64,000 bases of DNA. Source: Collinsella provencensis (GTDB taxonomy: Bacteria > Actinomycetota > Coriobacteriia > Coriobacteriales > Coriobacteriaceae). The notes below the pieces were generated by a model, which was not told the origin of the DNA, did no database searches, and worked only from the letters and a program-made list of their open reading frames with translations. The stretch covers positions 736,530 through 800,529 of the forward strand of contig NZ_LT904908.1 in assembly GCF_900199705.1 (NCBI RefSeq). The letters are read 5' to 3'. A program made the position numbers and the translations under genes. Below, one piece after another: positions 36,218 to 45,751 of the stretch. Numbering within the stretch: the stretch's first letter is position 1; every line of letters begins with the position of its first letter.

Positions 36218-36952
36218 CTAATTCTCCTCCTCTAGATTCACCTCTATTGCCTCGACCGTCTTGAGCTCTTCTTCGCTCACCTGCTCGCCTGTAGGTTCCT
36301 CGCCCGCAATAAAAAGCTTGATAGCGTTCTTGGCAATGACCATGGTGGCGGCGGCGTCAAAGCCGCCACCTATTACTCCACCTGCAAGTGGAATCATCTT
36401 GCCAAGGTTCACAACTCCGGACTGACCGAACTTGGTAAGCAGACGAAAGCCGACACGCTGGTTAATCTTTACAAGTGCCGTAGCGGGCATTTTCTTGAAC
36501 GCCGCGTTGAGCGTCTTGACGCCAATTTGAATGCCTGCCTCCTTCGCCACATCCGAAATGGCTGTACCTGTAAGGCACATATATACGAAAGTTTGCACCT
36601 GATCACTACGGACATCGTAGCCGCCCATCTTCGCGATGGCAGCGACCATGCGCATCTGTACATAAAGAACGCTTCCCAAGTTGGCGGGAATGGCAACGGG
36701 CAGTGTGATGAGACCACCAAGACCAGTAATAAAACCGTCCGTACCGCATTTCAAGACCTGATACTTAGCGAGCGCTTTGGCCGCCTTCTCGCGTGTCGCA
36801 TAGCGACCAAGATAGTCATCCGCCAATTCCTCAACTGGATGGCTGACCTTGGGTACGCCATCGATAGCCTTCTTGTATTTTTCGGACAGAATGCCAGCGG
36901 CCTTTTCACCCGTCATGTTCTCCGCGCTGCAGTTTGCAGTTGCTTCCGACAT
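36218..36952 (-). CDS. EcsC family protein
   Basis: 244 residues from the second of two adjacent ATGs (AAGG 6 bases before). Glycine-rich hydrophobic stretches (FITGLGGLITLPVAIPANLG, KMIPLAGGVIGGGFDAAATM) and the general layout match EcsC-family proteins, which are membrane-associated and of unclear function. The tail is very acidic (EEPTGEQVSEEELKTVEAIE). Placed among defence genes but with no proven defence role. Confidence 0.75.
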   Translation of the reverse strand: MSEATANCSAENMTGEKAAGILSEKYKKAIDGVPKVSHPVEELADDYLGRYATREKAAKALAKYQVLKCGTDGFITGLGGLITLPVAIPANLGSVLYVQMRMVAAIAKMGGYDVRSDQVQTFVYMCLTGTAISDVAKEAGIQIGVKTLNAAFKKMPATALVKINQRVGFRLLTKFGQSGVVNLGKMIPLAGGVIGGGFDAAATMVIAKNAIKLFIAGEEPTGEQVSEEELKTVEAIEVNLEEEN

Positions 36953-37336
36953 CATTTACCTTACCAAAAGCAGACACGTTAGTTTTTCAGACAGTATTAC
37001 GCAGCAATCTTCTAAAGGCGTTCGATGCAAACCATATCGCAGTCGATTCGATAAGTTCGATTCTAGGAAAGCGATAGAATTCAGCAGCCAGAAAATGTAT
37101 TTCCTTGCCTGAAAAATCGTCACATACTTTTCGATAAGTTCAAGCCATTACCGATTTCAACAAAACACCTGGTAATACCTAAAACAAATTCAGCATAGGG
37201 GCATAAAAGCCCATGCTGCACAAAGGCGGAACACTGGGTTCAATGCGAAAAATGGACACCCAGGAGGCCAGGTCTGCGATAGCGCTTAGAATAGGGGTAA
37301 CATTTGTAATGCTGGAAAGAAACGGCTGGGCAAAAC
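36953..37336. other. 384 bp intergenic, AT-rich
   Basis: Between divergent EcsC and GmrSD genes, with base composition lower in GC than the core region. It must hold both promoters, but I could not pick confident boxes. Confidence 0.4.
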
Positions 37337-39124
37337 GTGGCAAGTTCAATAGAAGTAAACAAAAAGAAAGTCTGCGACTTCCTCGCCGAGGGCAAAGAGC
37401 ATAAGTTCGTTGTTCCCGAATACCAAAGGCCCTATGAGTGGACCGAAGAGCAGGTGGACACGCTCTTCGACGACCTATGGGAGTTCTCGGCCAGCAATAA
37501 GGATGAGAACGAGGACTACTTCTTAGGATGCATTGTTTTCTACGAGAATAACGGAGAATATGAAATCATCGACGGCCAACAAAGGCTCACGTCGCTGTTC
37601 TTATTCCTCAGGGCGATTTACGGCTCTCTCGAAAAGGGTGAGGAGACTCCCGAGTCGAAAAACTTCATGTCAAAAATCGAGAAATCAATATGGCCTGAAG
37701 ACGAAATGACTGGAAAGGTAATCAAAAGCCAAACGCTTCTTGAGTCCAGAGTCGTCGACTCCCAGTACGGCGATGTTCTGGCGGATATCCTCACCAGCGG
37801 ACAGGCTCCAGAGGAACATGAAGACCACTATTCCGTGAACTTCAGAAGATTTCAAGAGCGGTTCCAGCAGGCTTCTGCCAAGAACAGCCTCTCGATTTAC
37901 AGGTTCCTACTTGACGTCACAAAACACGTAATCATCTTTCCAATCCAGGCCGACACTCAGGAAACGGCGCTGAGAATTTTCTCCACTCTGAACGATCGCG
38001 GTCTTCCACTGTCCGATGCCGATATCTTCAAAGCGAAGATCTACGGCTTCCTGGAATCTGAGAAGCAGAAAGAAGGGTTCATCGAACAGTGGAAAGCACT
38101 TGACGAAAGAGCCAATGAATCGGAAGAGAGCATCCAGAAACTATTCCAATATTACATGTTCTACCTCAGGGCCAAAGATGGCGATACACAAACGACCACT
38201 CCGGGCGTGAGGCGATATTACGCTGAGAACAAATTCAGTAAGCTCAAAAACCCTAAAATAATGGAAGACCTCGATGCACTCATGGATGTGTGGGAGGTCG
38301 TAAACGCCCGCATGGAGTCAAACGATCTCCCTTGGACGAGTAATCCAGAAATTCGCAAGCAGCTCGACCTGCTGAACATGTACCCGAACGAGTTTTGGAA
38401 GTATCCAGTCGGCGTTTTCTATCTCACGCATAGGGACAAAGAGGATTTCGAGGGAAAGTTCCTACGCTTCCTGAGAAAATTCGCTTCAGAGATGATTGCG
38501 AAGTTCCTGAAGACTCCCACCGTCAGCACGGTCAAACCGGGCGTTATGAAGCTCAACACCGCAATATTGGAAAGCGATACACCCGGCTTCGAGTTTGGCG
38601 ACGTCAATTGGCAAAGTCTGAGAGAGCAGGTTAAACTGCCCAACAAGCGCTCTTTTAGAATGCTTTTGGCCTTGTATGCTTACACCCAGCAGGATGATCT
38701 GCTTCCAGCGAAATGGGAAATCGAGCACATATTCCCGAAAAAATGGCAATCAAGCCATTTTCCCGAATACAGTGATTCTGTCGTCAACGAAAGAATCGAG
38801 CATCTAGGAAATAAGGTCCCATTCGAGAAGAAGCTCAACATCGTTGCAAGCAACGGATACTTCGAAAGGAAGCAGAAGGAATACGCAAAGTCTTCGATAG
38901 CCGCCACGAAAGCGCTGGCCAAAAAGAGCCCCGCCACTTGGGAACTCTCTGATATCGATGAGAGAGGCGTACGTGTAACCGACGTTATTATCGAAACGCT
39001 AAGGCAATGGGGCGCTGACTACGCGTCTGAGCAAGAAAACGTAACGCTTCAAATTTCGGAAGAAGACGCGGAGCTCGTCAAAGCGCTTAAAGAGAAGTAC
39101 GGGGATTCGATACTCGGGTTATAA
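37337..39124 (+). CDS. GmrSD-type DUF262/HNH nuclease
   Basis: 595 residues starting at GTG 37337; the ribosome-binding site is poor, so the exact start is uncertain. N-terminal DUF262 with VVPEYQRPYEWTEEQ and the nucleotide-binding IIDGQQRLTSLFLF; C-terminal DUF1524 with the HNH motif WEIEHIFPKKW and the following asparagine-containing ERIEHLGNKVPFEKKLN. GmrS and GmrD halves are fused in one chain, as in GmrSD/BrxU proteins that cut glucosylated or otherwise modified phage DNA. Confidence 0.85.
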   Translation: MASSIEVNKKKVCDFLAEGKEHKFVVPEYQRPYEWTEEQVDTLFDDLWEFSASNKDENEDYFLGCIVFYENNGEYEIIDGQQRLTSLFLFLRAIYGSLEKGEETPESKNFMSKIEKSIWPEDEMTGKVIKSQTLLESRVVDSQYGDVLADILTSGQAPEEHEDHYSVNFRRFQERFQQASAKNSLSIYRFLLDVTKHVIIFPIQADTQETALRIFSTLNDRGLPLSDADIFKAKIYGFLESEKQKEGFIEQWKALDERANESEESIQKLFQYYMFYLRAKDGDTQTTTPGVRRYYAENKFSKLKNPKIMEDLDALMDVWEVVNARMESNDLPWTSNPEIRKQLDLLNMYPNEFWKYPVGVFYLTHRDKEDFEGKFLRFLRKFASEMIAKFLKTPTVSTVKPGVMKLNTAILESDTPGFEFGDVNWQSLREQVKLPNKRSFRMLLALYAYTQQDDLLPAKWEIEHIFPKKWQSSHFPEYSDSVVNERIEHLGNKVPFEKKLNIVASNGYFERKQKEYAKSSIAATKALAKKSPATWELSDIDERGVRVTDVIIETLRQWGADYASEQENVTLQISEEDAELVKALKEKYGDSILGL

Positions 39125-39306
39125 ATCCGCATCGATAATCAACTGAAGCGACTCTTGGATTGTGTTTGATGAGCCGATGAGTTTGTCGCGGTGGCTATCC
39201 CGTGTCAAATCATGGCCGCCTCGCAAAGCAGGCGGTTTCCTCGCGTCGCATCACGAGTCCCGCAGGGTTGATGGCCCTTGAAATCAAAGCAGATTTGTAA
39301 ATCGGC

Positions 39307-41097
39307 TCATGAAGGTCTAGCCTTCTTCATCCTCAATCTTCGGCAGTTTGGACAAGACCCACCTGTTAGAAGAGTTTCAGCCTTCGGCGACCACTCGTAA
39401 CCGCATGTTTTGCACAGCACAAGAATAACGGTGCTGGAGCTCTTGTACTCTCCGAGTATCTCAATATCAGGGTGCTTTTCCGAAACTTCTCTGACGAACT
39501 GATCCTGAGTGCGTCTTAGGACGCCGGCACACTTTGGACACCCATGCCCGCGAAGCAGACTACTGGCAAACGGGCTCCATTCGTGCCCACACACCATGCA
39601 CCTTACATTGACTCTTTTCGAATTGCCTTTATACCCGCCAACGTACTCTATGCTGGGATTTGATTCTTCCAGACGATCTTTGAACTCCGTCTCCGTCAGC
39701 TTTAGAGCACCTGCACACCGGGGACATCCCGAACCCCTGACTAAGGACTGCGCGATGGGTTTCCATTCGTGACCACATACTCGACACCGCACTAAAATCC
39801 GGTTCTTCTTATACGTATACCTGCCAACAACCTCGATATCAGGGTTTATCCCATGCAGTTCCTCGACGAATTCGTCATGGATCATCCTCTGTGATTTCGA
39901 GCTGGCAGAACTGAAAATTGCAGCGGTCTCCTGTGGACTGAAACAGCAGGTGATACCGTACTCCGACATTATGTCCGCCACGATACGCTCAAGGTCGCGC
40001 TCGTTGGAGCCGGCACTGACGACACCGTTAATCGTCAGACAATCCCGATCAAACGGGGGCTCCGCGCCATCTGGATAATCATCATAGATTGTGATTAATC
40101 GTATTCCAGCTTGGGCACAAAGGGATCTCTTATCAGCATCGCTATGCAGCTTGTCCTTGTGCCAGAACCACGACCCCGGCTCAAAAGCAAGAGACAAACT
40201 AGGAATGTAAATGTCCAGCTCTTTTCCTATTGCGCTCCTATCACGCGACAGAACCTTATCTTTCCCGAGAACCAACCTAAGAGATTCGAGAAAAAACTGC
40301 TCCATGTACGATGTGCCACTCCTAGCGCATACAGGACAGCCGGCACCTCGTAGCAAGTTGTTAGGAATCCCCATCCAATCATTCCCGCATTTTTTGCAAT
40401 GTACTTTTACGGGTTTTGACGCAGTCGTGTAGGTTCCCTTCACAGCGATATTGGAATTTACCGCGCAAAGCTTACTCTCGAACTCACTTTTCGACATTCT
40501 CTGACGGGCAGAGGACTCTGTTTTCTTACACTCTGGACACCCATAACCCGCCGTTAAGCTGTAGGCACTTGGAGCCCACACATGACCGCACTTCAGGCAC
40601 CTGACACGAATGCGGCTGCGTGCATTGGTGTAGTCTCCCAAGACTTCAACCGAGGGATTCACATCTGCAAGTCGGGACACAAACTCTTCCTGTGTAAGGG
40701 CAACGCGACCACTACATTTTGGACATCCGTAGCCGCTTATAAGACTCTGCGCGATGGGAGGCCACTCGTAGCCACACGTTCGGCATTTTGCTCTGATGCG
40801 CTTCTCGGATCCCTCGTATATCCCAACCACCTCGACGGTTGAATTCGTCGCAGCAACCTGCGCAACAAACTCCTCGTGGGTTTTCCTGTGCGCTGCCTCG
40901 CATGCACGGTGTCCGCATTTGGGGCATCCGTGTCCGCGATAGATATTCTCGGGTATTGGATCCCACTCATGCCCACATTTCCTGCATTTCACATGGACTT
41001 TCGTTCTTGAGTTTACATACGTTCCCAACACCTCGATATTAGGGTTGATTGCGTCGACATCAGCGACAAATTCATCTTGCGTCTTACGCCTTGACAT
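39307..41097 (-). CDS. Seven-zinc-ribbon protein with central Vsr-like nuclease domain
   Basis: 596 residues from the ATG at 41097 (GGAAG upstream). Seven repeats of about 60 residues, each with two CxxC pairs in the form CxxCGHEW...GCPxC: four before and three after a central domain at about 260-400. The centre reads YMEQFFLESLRL, GKELDIYIPSLSLAFEPGSW, then IRLITIYDDYPDG, resembling Vsr/homing-type PD-(D/E)xK nucleases that are often tethered to such ribbons. The usual EYDG is FEPG here. The ribbons probably bind DNA. No partner gene is evident, and the role is unknown. Confidence 0.7.
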   Translation of the reverse strand: MSRRKTQDEFVADVDAINPNIEVLGTYVNSRTKVHVKCRKCGHEWDPIPENIYRGHGCPKCGHRACEAAHRKTHEEFVAQVAATNSTVEVVGIYEGSEKRIRAKCRTCGYEWPPIAQSLISGYGCPKCSGRVALTQEEFVSRLADVNPSVEVLGDYTNARSRIRVRCLKCGHVWAPSAYSLTAGYGCPECKKTESSARQRMSKSEFESKLCAVNSNIAVKGTYTTASKPVKVHCKKCGNDWMGIPNNLLRGAGCPVCARSGTSYMEQFFLESLRLVLGKDKVLSRDRSAIGKELDIYIPSLSLAFEPGSWFWHKDKLHSDADKRSLCAQAGIRLITIYDDYPDGAEPPFDRDCLTINGVVSAGSNERDLERIVADIMSEYGITCCFSPQETAAIFSSASSKSQRMIHDEFVEELHGINPDIEVVGRYTYKKNRILVRCRVCGHEWKPIAQSLVRGSGCPRCAGALKLTETEFKDRLEESNPSIEYVGGYKGNSKRVNVRCMVCGHEWSPFASSLLRGHGCPKCAGVLRRTQDQFVREVSEKHPDIEILGEYKSSSTVILVLCKTCGYEWSPKAETLLTGGSCPNCRRLRMKKARPS

Positions 41098-41279
41098 CTT
41101 CCGTCTTCCCATCTTTTGCCGACATGCAAGAGTATATGCAACTCACTCGATCATCGCGTGTAGCTTGCTCGTGACAAAGGCCCATGGAAAAAACTGCCAG
41201 CACACAAATGGCCAATTTCGTGGATAGGCAACCCCTCCCCTTAAAACGAGCGAGAACCCCACCATCCCTCTTCTGCGAT

Positions 41280-42200
41280 TTACTGTCTATATTCGAGCGG
41301 AATATCGTTTTCGTCCGTATACATTGCATTAAGCGACTCCGGACTGATAGCACCTCTGAACATTTCCACTTTATCGAATATCCTATCCGTCATTTCACCC
41401 GCCTCGCGATTTGGGAGCACGATTGCAAGCGCGTTGAGTAGATGGTCGAAACCATGCCCCTTCACCCGCGTGCAATACAAGCGCTCATCATGCGCGCATA
41501 TGTTTCTAAACCCAACGAGAATGGTTATCACATTGAGTAGTTCCCTCGCGCCGATTCGCCTCCCATTTTCGTTGACTTCAGAAATGATTCGGCACGTTTG
41601 ATTCTGGACGCCGCGCTTCTGCAATTGGTAAAAATGCGAGATGTTACCGAACATCAAATCATTCTGCAGCACCCATAACGGTATGCCACCATGCTTTTCT
41701 ATGTAATGAATCTCATATTGTTTAGACCGATTGCTCAGCTTGTTCTTTTTGCGAAGTATTTCAATCAGCTTATTAAGGTTCTTATCGTGTTCGACCTTTT
41801 TATTTCCCTTGAACCCCGACGGAACAAGCATATCTTTCGAGCTGACATAATTTTCTTCGCAAAGGTAATCGAGCATTCCGCGGTGATTGTCACAAAACGC
41901 ATACACGACTGCACTCTTTACGATTGTTTCTGCCGACATAATGTACGGCATTATGGATTGTCTAAGCTCCCTGTCGAATAGATACAGAACAAATATATCG
42001 TTGAACGACGTCCCCGGTTTGTAAACGTCCCCTTCCGACTTCTTCATAGCCTGATGGTCGAGAAACGAATCCTTGTAGCCGTTCACGACGGCATAGTAAC
42101 TCTCCCGTTTGAGGATTGCCGACGTGTTTTCATCGGTCTTCACTCCTCTCGACTCGAGAATATGAACGAGCTCTTCTATAGTTTTGAAGTCTTTTGCCAT
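41280..42200 (-). CDS. Abortive infection protein, AbiD/AbiF (Abi_2) family
   Basis: 306 residues from the ATG at 42200 (AAGG 8 bases upstream). The Abi_2 N-terminus (VHILESRGVKTDENTSAIL, YYAVVNGYKDSFLD) and the HEPN-type RxxxxH motif in GFRNICAHDERLY are clear. Members are phage-activated RNases that arrest growth. It is a single gene, as in other AbiF systems, which in some hosts depend on an adjacent ncRNA; none was identified here. Confidence 0.85.
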   Translation of the reverse strand: MAKDFKTIEELVHILESRGVKTDENTSAILKRESYYAVVNGYKDSFLDHQAMKKSEGDVYKPGTSFNDIFVLYLFDRELRQSIMPYIMSAETIVKSAVVYAFCDNHRGMLDYLCEENYVSSKDMLVPSGFKGNKKVEHDKNLNKLIEILRKKNKLSNRSKQYEIHYIEKHGGIPLWVLQNDLMFGNISHFYQLQKRGVQNQTCRIISEVNENGRRIGARELLNVITILVGFRNICAHDERLYCTRVKGHGFDHLLNALAIVLPNREAGEMTDRIFDKVEMFRGAISPESLNAMYTDENDIPLEYRQ

Positions 42201-42218
42201 TTCAGCCACCTTAAATCA

Positions 42219-42254
42219 AAAGGGCCGCTGCCGATTACCCGACAACGACCCTTT
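42219..42254 (-). terminator. Terminator after the DUF4236 gene
   Basis: Imperfect stem AAAGGGTCGTTGTCG/CGGCAGCGGCCCTTT on the minus strand, followed by TGATTT, directly upstream of the Abi gene. Confidence 0.65.
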
Positions 42255-42373
42255 CTTTGTCCCCGATTCGACGTAGATTAGGGGGGACTGCATCACTGCT
42301 GTAACTATACCCCATAGACACGGCAGGACAACGAACTTTCACATTAACCCAGCAACCTCAGCCGCACCCATGG

Positions 42374-43597
42374 TTATTCGGAAATACTAAACGGTTCGAT
42401 TGCTTTGAAAATCTTGGTCTTTGTCACATTACAACGGTTTTCGCTTGCCAGGCAAAGCTCTTCTGCGCTGTCGTTGCTCCGCACCGCCTCACATACTGTC
42501 TCCCTCGCAAACACAACGGAAAGAAGGTAATCATCGGAATAATTTCCAAACTTGTTTTCACGGAGAGCGTGAGCGGAACAGGCCACCTCTTCCATCGAAG
42601 GGCTGACATCAAACGTGCGAGCAGCGATGTACGCAACAAGATTGAATACGTACTGGGCATATTCCTCGCGCATAGACTTCTGAGTTTTTTCCTTTTCTTT
42701 AACCGTCCCATCTTTACGTACCAGTCGCTCCGTAGTTGGAAAAACAAAAGCCGGTGGTAGCGCTATATCAATGGAAACCATTCCGCTTTCGCAAGTAGAA
42801 GTACATTTAAGATTCTGCGAAAACGGCACGTCCAACCCCCTCAGCATCGCCTGAATCTCTGGATAGACATACTCTAGATCGCCATCGATTCGAGACCGCA
42901 GACGCTGTTTTTGCTCCTCGCACTCCTTGATAAATTGCTCGTTTGCAGAGCGCTCTCGCTCGCTCTCCGCTTCAAAAAACTCGTTGCGCTCCTGTTCCCA
43001 AGCGCTATACAACTCCTCGTAACGCTCCTCCGCATGCGCTTTTACATACTCGTCCTTGAGACGGTAGACTTTCCAAAATGCACGTTCCTTTACCGCATCA
43101 TCCGCCTCGCGAGACAAGCACTCCTCTAGCGTCTCCAAACTAGGCGCCGATTTTAAAAAATCGCTCGGAACATACCGCTCTGGCTGAAGCGCATCGATCT
43201 CACGTTTGAGCGAATCAACCGTCGACAGCCCCGCAACGGAAAGCCAGAGTCCTTCCATGGCGGAAGAAGGATGCAGTTGACCCTCCCTCTCCTCGCGACT
43301 CGTCGACAAGGGTTTGGAATCAGGTTTGCGGGATATCGTTTCCACACCTTTCGTACGCGAGCTATTTTGAGGCGTTCTACCAGTCGATTTTGAGCGGCTC
43401 TTTTTCGCTGAACCCGAACCGATCTTGTCTCGCCGATATAGCCCCGTGCCGGGAATGGAAACGTTCCGATACACACCACGCTTGCCGATATTAAACGACA
43501 GGCCCTTCTTGCCCACCGTTGTACTGACCCCCGATTTCGACAGATTCAATCGAACGCCAGGAGCCACTTTGATTGATTTCCTCAGCCGCCATCCCAT
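42374..43597 (-). CDS. DUF4236 domain-containing protein
   Basis: 407 residues from the ATG at 43597. The N-terminal 60 residues match DUF4236: MGWRLRKSIKVAPGVRLNLS, then KSGVSTTVGKKGLSFNIGKR. Next is a basic serine-rich linker, then a charged helical, probably coiled-coil region (EERYEELYSAWEQERNEFFE), then a globular C-terminal part. No enzyme motif visible. The domain is of unknown function and frequent in mobile or phage-related contexts. Confidence 0.75.
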   Translation of the reverse strand: MGWRLRKSIKVAPGVRLNLSKSGVSTTVGKKGLSFNIGKRGVYRNVSIPGTGLYRRDKIGSGSAKKSRSKSTGRTPQNSSRTKGVETISRKPDSKPLSTSREEREGQLHPSSAMEGLWLSVAGLSTVDSLKREIDALQPERYVPSDFLKSAPSLETLEECLSREADDAVKERAFWKVYRLKDEYVKAHAEERYEELYSAWEQERNEFFEAESERERSANEQFIKECEEQKQRLRSRIDGDLEYVYPEIQAMLRGLDVPFSQNLKCTSTCESGMVSIDIALPPAFVFPTTERLVRKDGTVKEKEKTQKSMREEYAQYVFNLVAYIAARTFDVSPSMEEVACSAHALRENKFGNYSDDYLLSVVFARETVCEAVRSNDSAEELCLASENRCNVTKTKIFKAIEPFSISE

Positions 43598-43714
43598 GAC
43601 ACTCACCCCATACGCAAAATGGCTGTCCGCCTTCGGTATAATATATCGGATTATTTAATCAGAATATATCGACTCGTATTAACGAGATGACATCAAAACG
43701 TTAACGGAGAAGCA

Positions 43715-44875
43715 ATGGGGCTCATCAAAAAACAAAACAGACCCGAAGAGGCAAGTGAAAACACTGGCGGGAAGCTCACAGCGAATGAACTTGCACAAGC
43801 CTCCTATTGCCTCCCTTCTGGAAAGAAGTATTCAATCCCCTTGATACTTGCCGGAGCAGCTCTTTTCTTCGGAATGGCCGGAAGCGCCATGCCGTTCGTC
43901 GGCGCTCTTCTTGGAGTTGCGGCAATCATTGTGCGTCAAAAAGCCGGAATTGCACCATCTCGGCAAAAGGCGCCACGGGCAACTGTAGCGCTGGCGGTTG
44001 CCGGCATTGCTTTTTCTCTTCTACTTTCCTTTTACCAGCCCAAACCTGGTGTCATCACCGTACGCATTGATGCCCCCGAATGGCAAGAGTCCTATGGGGC
44101 GGTAACGGTTAACGTAAAGGGAACAACCGAAGAGGGAGAAAGTTTCCGCGATACGTTTAAAGTAACTCCGGGCTCAAAGCAGGTGCTTGACGATTACCCC
44201 GTAGGAACTTATACGTTTTCTGTCGACGCAAAGAATTTAGAGCAGGACGATGCGTTGTTCAAGGTCACCTCGAAAGACCTTACATGCAAACTGGAAAACG
44301 AAAAAGACGAAACGGTTGAAATTAGCCTTGCATTCGTACCCGAGGACGGAAAGCTGACGGTCAAATTCTCAGACGGAATTGATCAGCTGAAACATGTTGA
44401 AGCGTTCACCGTCAAAGTTGAAGGCAGCCTGAAGAGCGGCGAAGCATTCTCTGATTCTTTTACACTTGCCTACGGCTCGATGAAAGACCTGTCCTCGTAT
44501 CAAAAGGGCGACTATACGTTCTCGGTTGAACCGAATAGTGTCACAGTAGACGATACGGTTTACTCCATCAGCAGCAAGTCGTGCTCGTTCAATAAACGAG
44601 ACGACGCCAAAGTAACCCTTGACATCAAGGTTGACGAACAAGCAACACGAGAACTTGCCGAACAGCGTGCAGCCGAGGAAGAGGCGGCACGGGCTGCAGC
44701 TGAGGAATCACAAGCGCAGCCCCAGGAAACAACGGTTTACATTACGAATCAAGGCAGCAAATACCATAGAGCAGGATGCAGATACCTCAAGAGCTCTTGC
44801 ATTGAGACAACACTCTCAAGCGCACTGGGCATGGGCTATGAACCCTGCAAGGTGTGCAACCCGCCAACGCAATGA
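43715..44875 (+). CDS. Membrane protein with two extracellular beta repeats and a Cys-rich tail
   Basis: 386 residues; GGAGAAGCA before the ATG. Three membrane helices at about 40-75 and 88-106, then two related repeats of about 95 residues (GVITVRIDAPEW..., GKLTVKFSDGID..., each with a YTFSV strand and a following KS/SKSC turn). A helical alanine/glutamate linker leads to a C-terminal module YHRAGCRYLKSSC...GYEPCKVCNPP, whose cysteines and histidine could bind metal. Probably surface exposed. Family unnamed to me. Confidence 0.7.
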   Translation: MGLIKKQNRPEEASENTGGKLTANELAQASYCLPSGKKYSIPLILAGAALFFGMAGSAMPFVGALLGVAAIIVRQKAGIAPSRQKAPRATVALAVAGIAFSLLLSFYQPKPGVITVRIDAPEWQESYGAVTVNVKGTTEEGESFRDTFKVTPGSKQVLDDYPVGTYTFSVDAKNLEQDDALFKVTSKDLTCKLENEKDETVEISLAFVPEDGKLTVKFSDGIDQLKHVEAFTVKVEGSLKSGEAFSDSFTLAYGSMKDLSSYQKGDYTFSVEPNSVTVDDTVYSISSKSCSFNKRDDAKVTLDIKVDEQATRELAEQRAAEEEAARAAAEESQAQPQETTVYITNQGSKYHRAGCRYLKSSCIETTLSSALGMGYEPCKVCNPPTQ

Positions 44876-44920
44876 CGCTTGAGATGCCATTGCGTGCAAA
44901 ATAGACAAATTGCTGCAGGT

Positions 44921-44965
44921 TTATGGGGGTATTTCTTGCAAGAAACGCGATTTATACCCCCATAA
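44921..44965. repeat. Perfect 12 bp palindrome
   Basis: TTATGGGGGTAT (44921-44932) and ATACCCCCATAA (44954-44965), 46 bp after the membrane-protein stop. It could be a terminator, but there is no T tract. It sits 16 bp from an att-like sequence. Confidence 0.6.
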
Positions 44966-44980
44966 CTGGCTAATTTCCCT

Positions 44981-44994
44981 ACTCCCACTCGATA
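44981..44994. other. Attachment-site-like core resembling the guaA 3' end
   Basis: ACTCCCACTCGAT is the reverse complement of the codons for the IEWE end of GMP synthase. guaA is a classic integration target, but the gene itself is absent. Similar cores recur at 48108, 59348, 59451 and 62741. This copy lacks the downstream GTCCC block. Confidence 0.45.
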
Positions 44995-45142
44995 TGCCAT
45001 TTCGTATCACCAGTAGCTACGTGAATCACCTCATGCCGCTTCGCCTCAGGTGCTCCCTCTCACCGGCATGCGTTCGATACCCACTTGATGCCCGATTCCA
45101 CGCCACCCGCCTGCTATCCGCCATAAGACCTTTCGCATGCCG

Positions 45143-45631
45143 TTATTCGAATCCGAACGCTCGCCCTTCCCCGATCAGCTCTGTCACGTTCTCGTGCACG
45201 ATGCCGCTCCGCCTCTGAATAGGATCGTTGCGCGTGATGACAAATTTGGGCCAGTTATCTTTTATTTGTTCTAGTGGGCGGTACTCGCGATCCTCGGTCG
45301 CGCGGTCGTTCATTATGGTCATCGCCACCTGAATATAGGCATACTCCATTTCGGGCGACCGTACGATAAAGTCGCACTCGAACTTCCCGATGCGCCCCAC
45401 GCTCACCTCGTAACCCAAGCTCCTCGCGTAGCTATACACGATATTCTCAAGCACCGGTCCATAATTGATGCGGTTGTCGGTATTGAGCGCGAAGTAGAAG
45501 CTTAAATCAGCGAGATAGTACTTCTGCTCGCCCCTCAAGGACTTGCGAGATTTCATATCGAAACGTTCGCATTTCCGGATAATCTTGGCGTCTTCGAGAA
45601 TCTTGAGGTAGCGATTGAGCGTTTCGTGCAT
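45143..45631 (-). pseudogene. C-terminal fragment of a DUF4143 ATPase
   Basis: 162 residues matching only the second half of AAA_14/DUF4143 proteins: MHETLNRYLKILEDAKIIRK (winged-helix), then GPVLENIVYSYARSLGYEVS, the nuclease-like FECDFIVRSPEMEYAYIQV, ending NDPIQRRSGI. The Walker A half is missing and the upstream sequence is in another frame. The complete relative lies next door at 45752-46954 but is clearly diverged from it. Confidence 0.75.
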
Positions 45632-45751
45632 GCCATACGCCCCAAACTGGTGCCGCAGCGCCCCGCTGATGCCCGATAGCTATCCCGGCATCGATACCCA
45701 ATCGGTACCCGCTCGGTGTCCAAGCCTGCAAATATCCTTATTGCAACGCCG

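Noticed and set aside
37213-37404. Small ORF before the GmrSD gene as a separate antitoxin
   Set aside because: It overlaps the GmrSD start in another frame and shows no codon or motif support.
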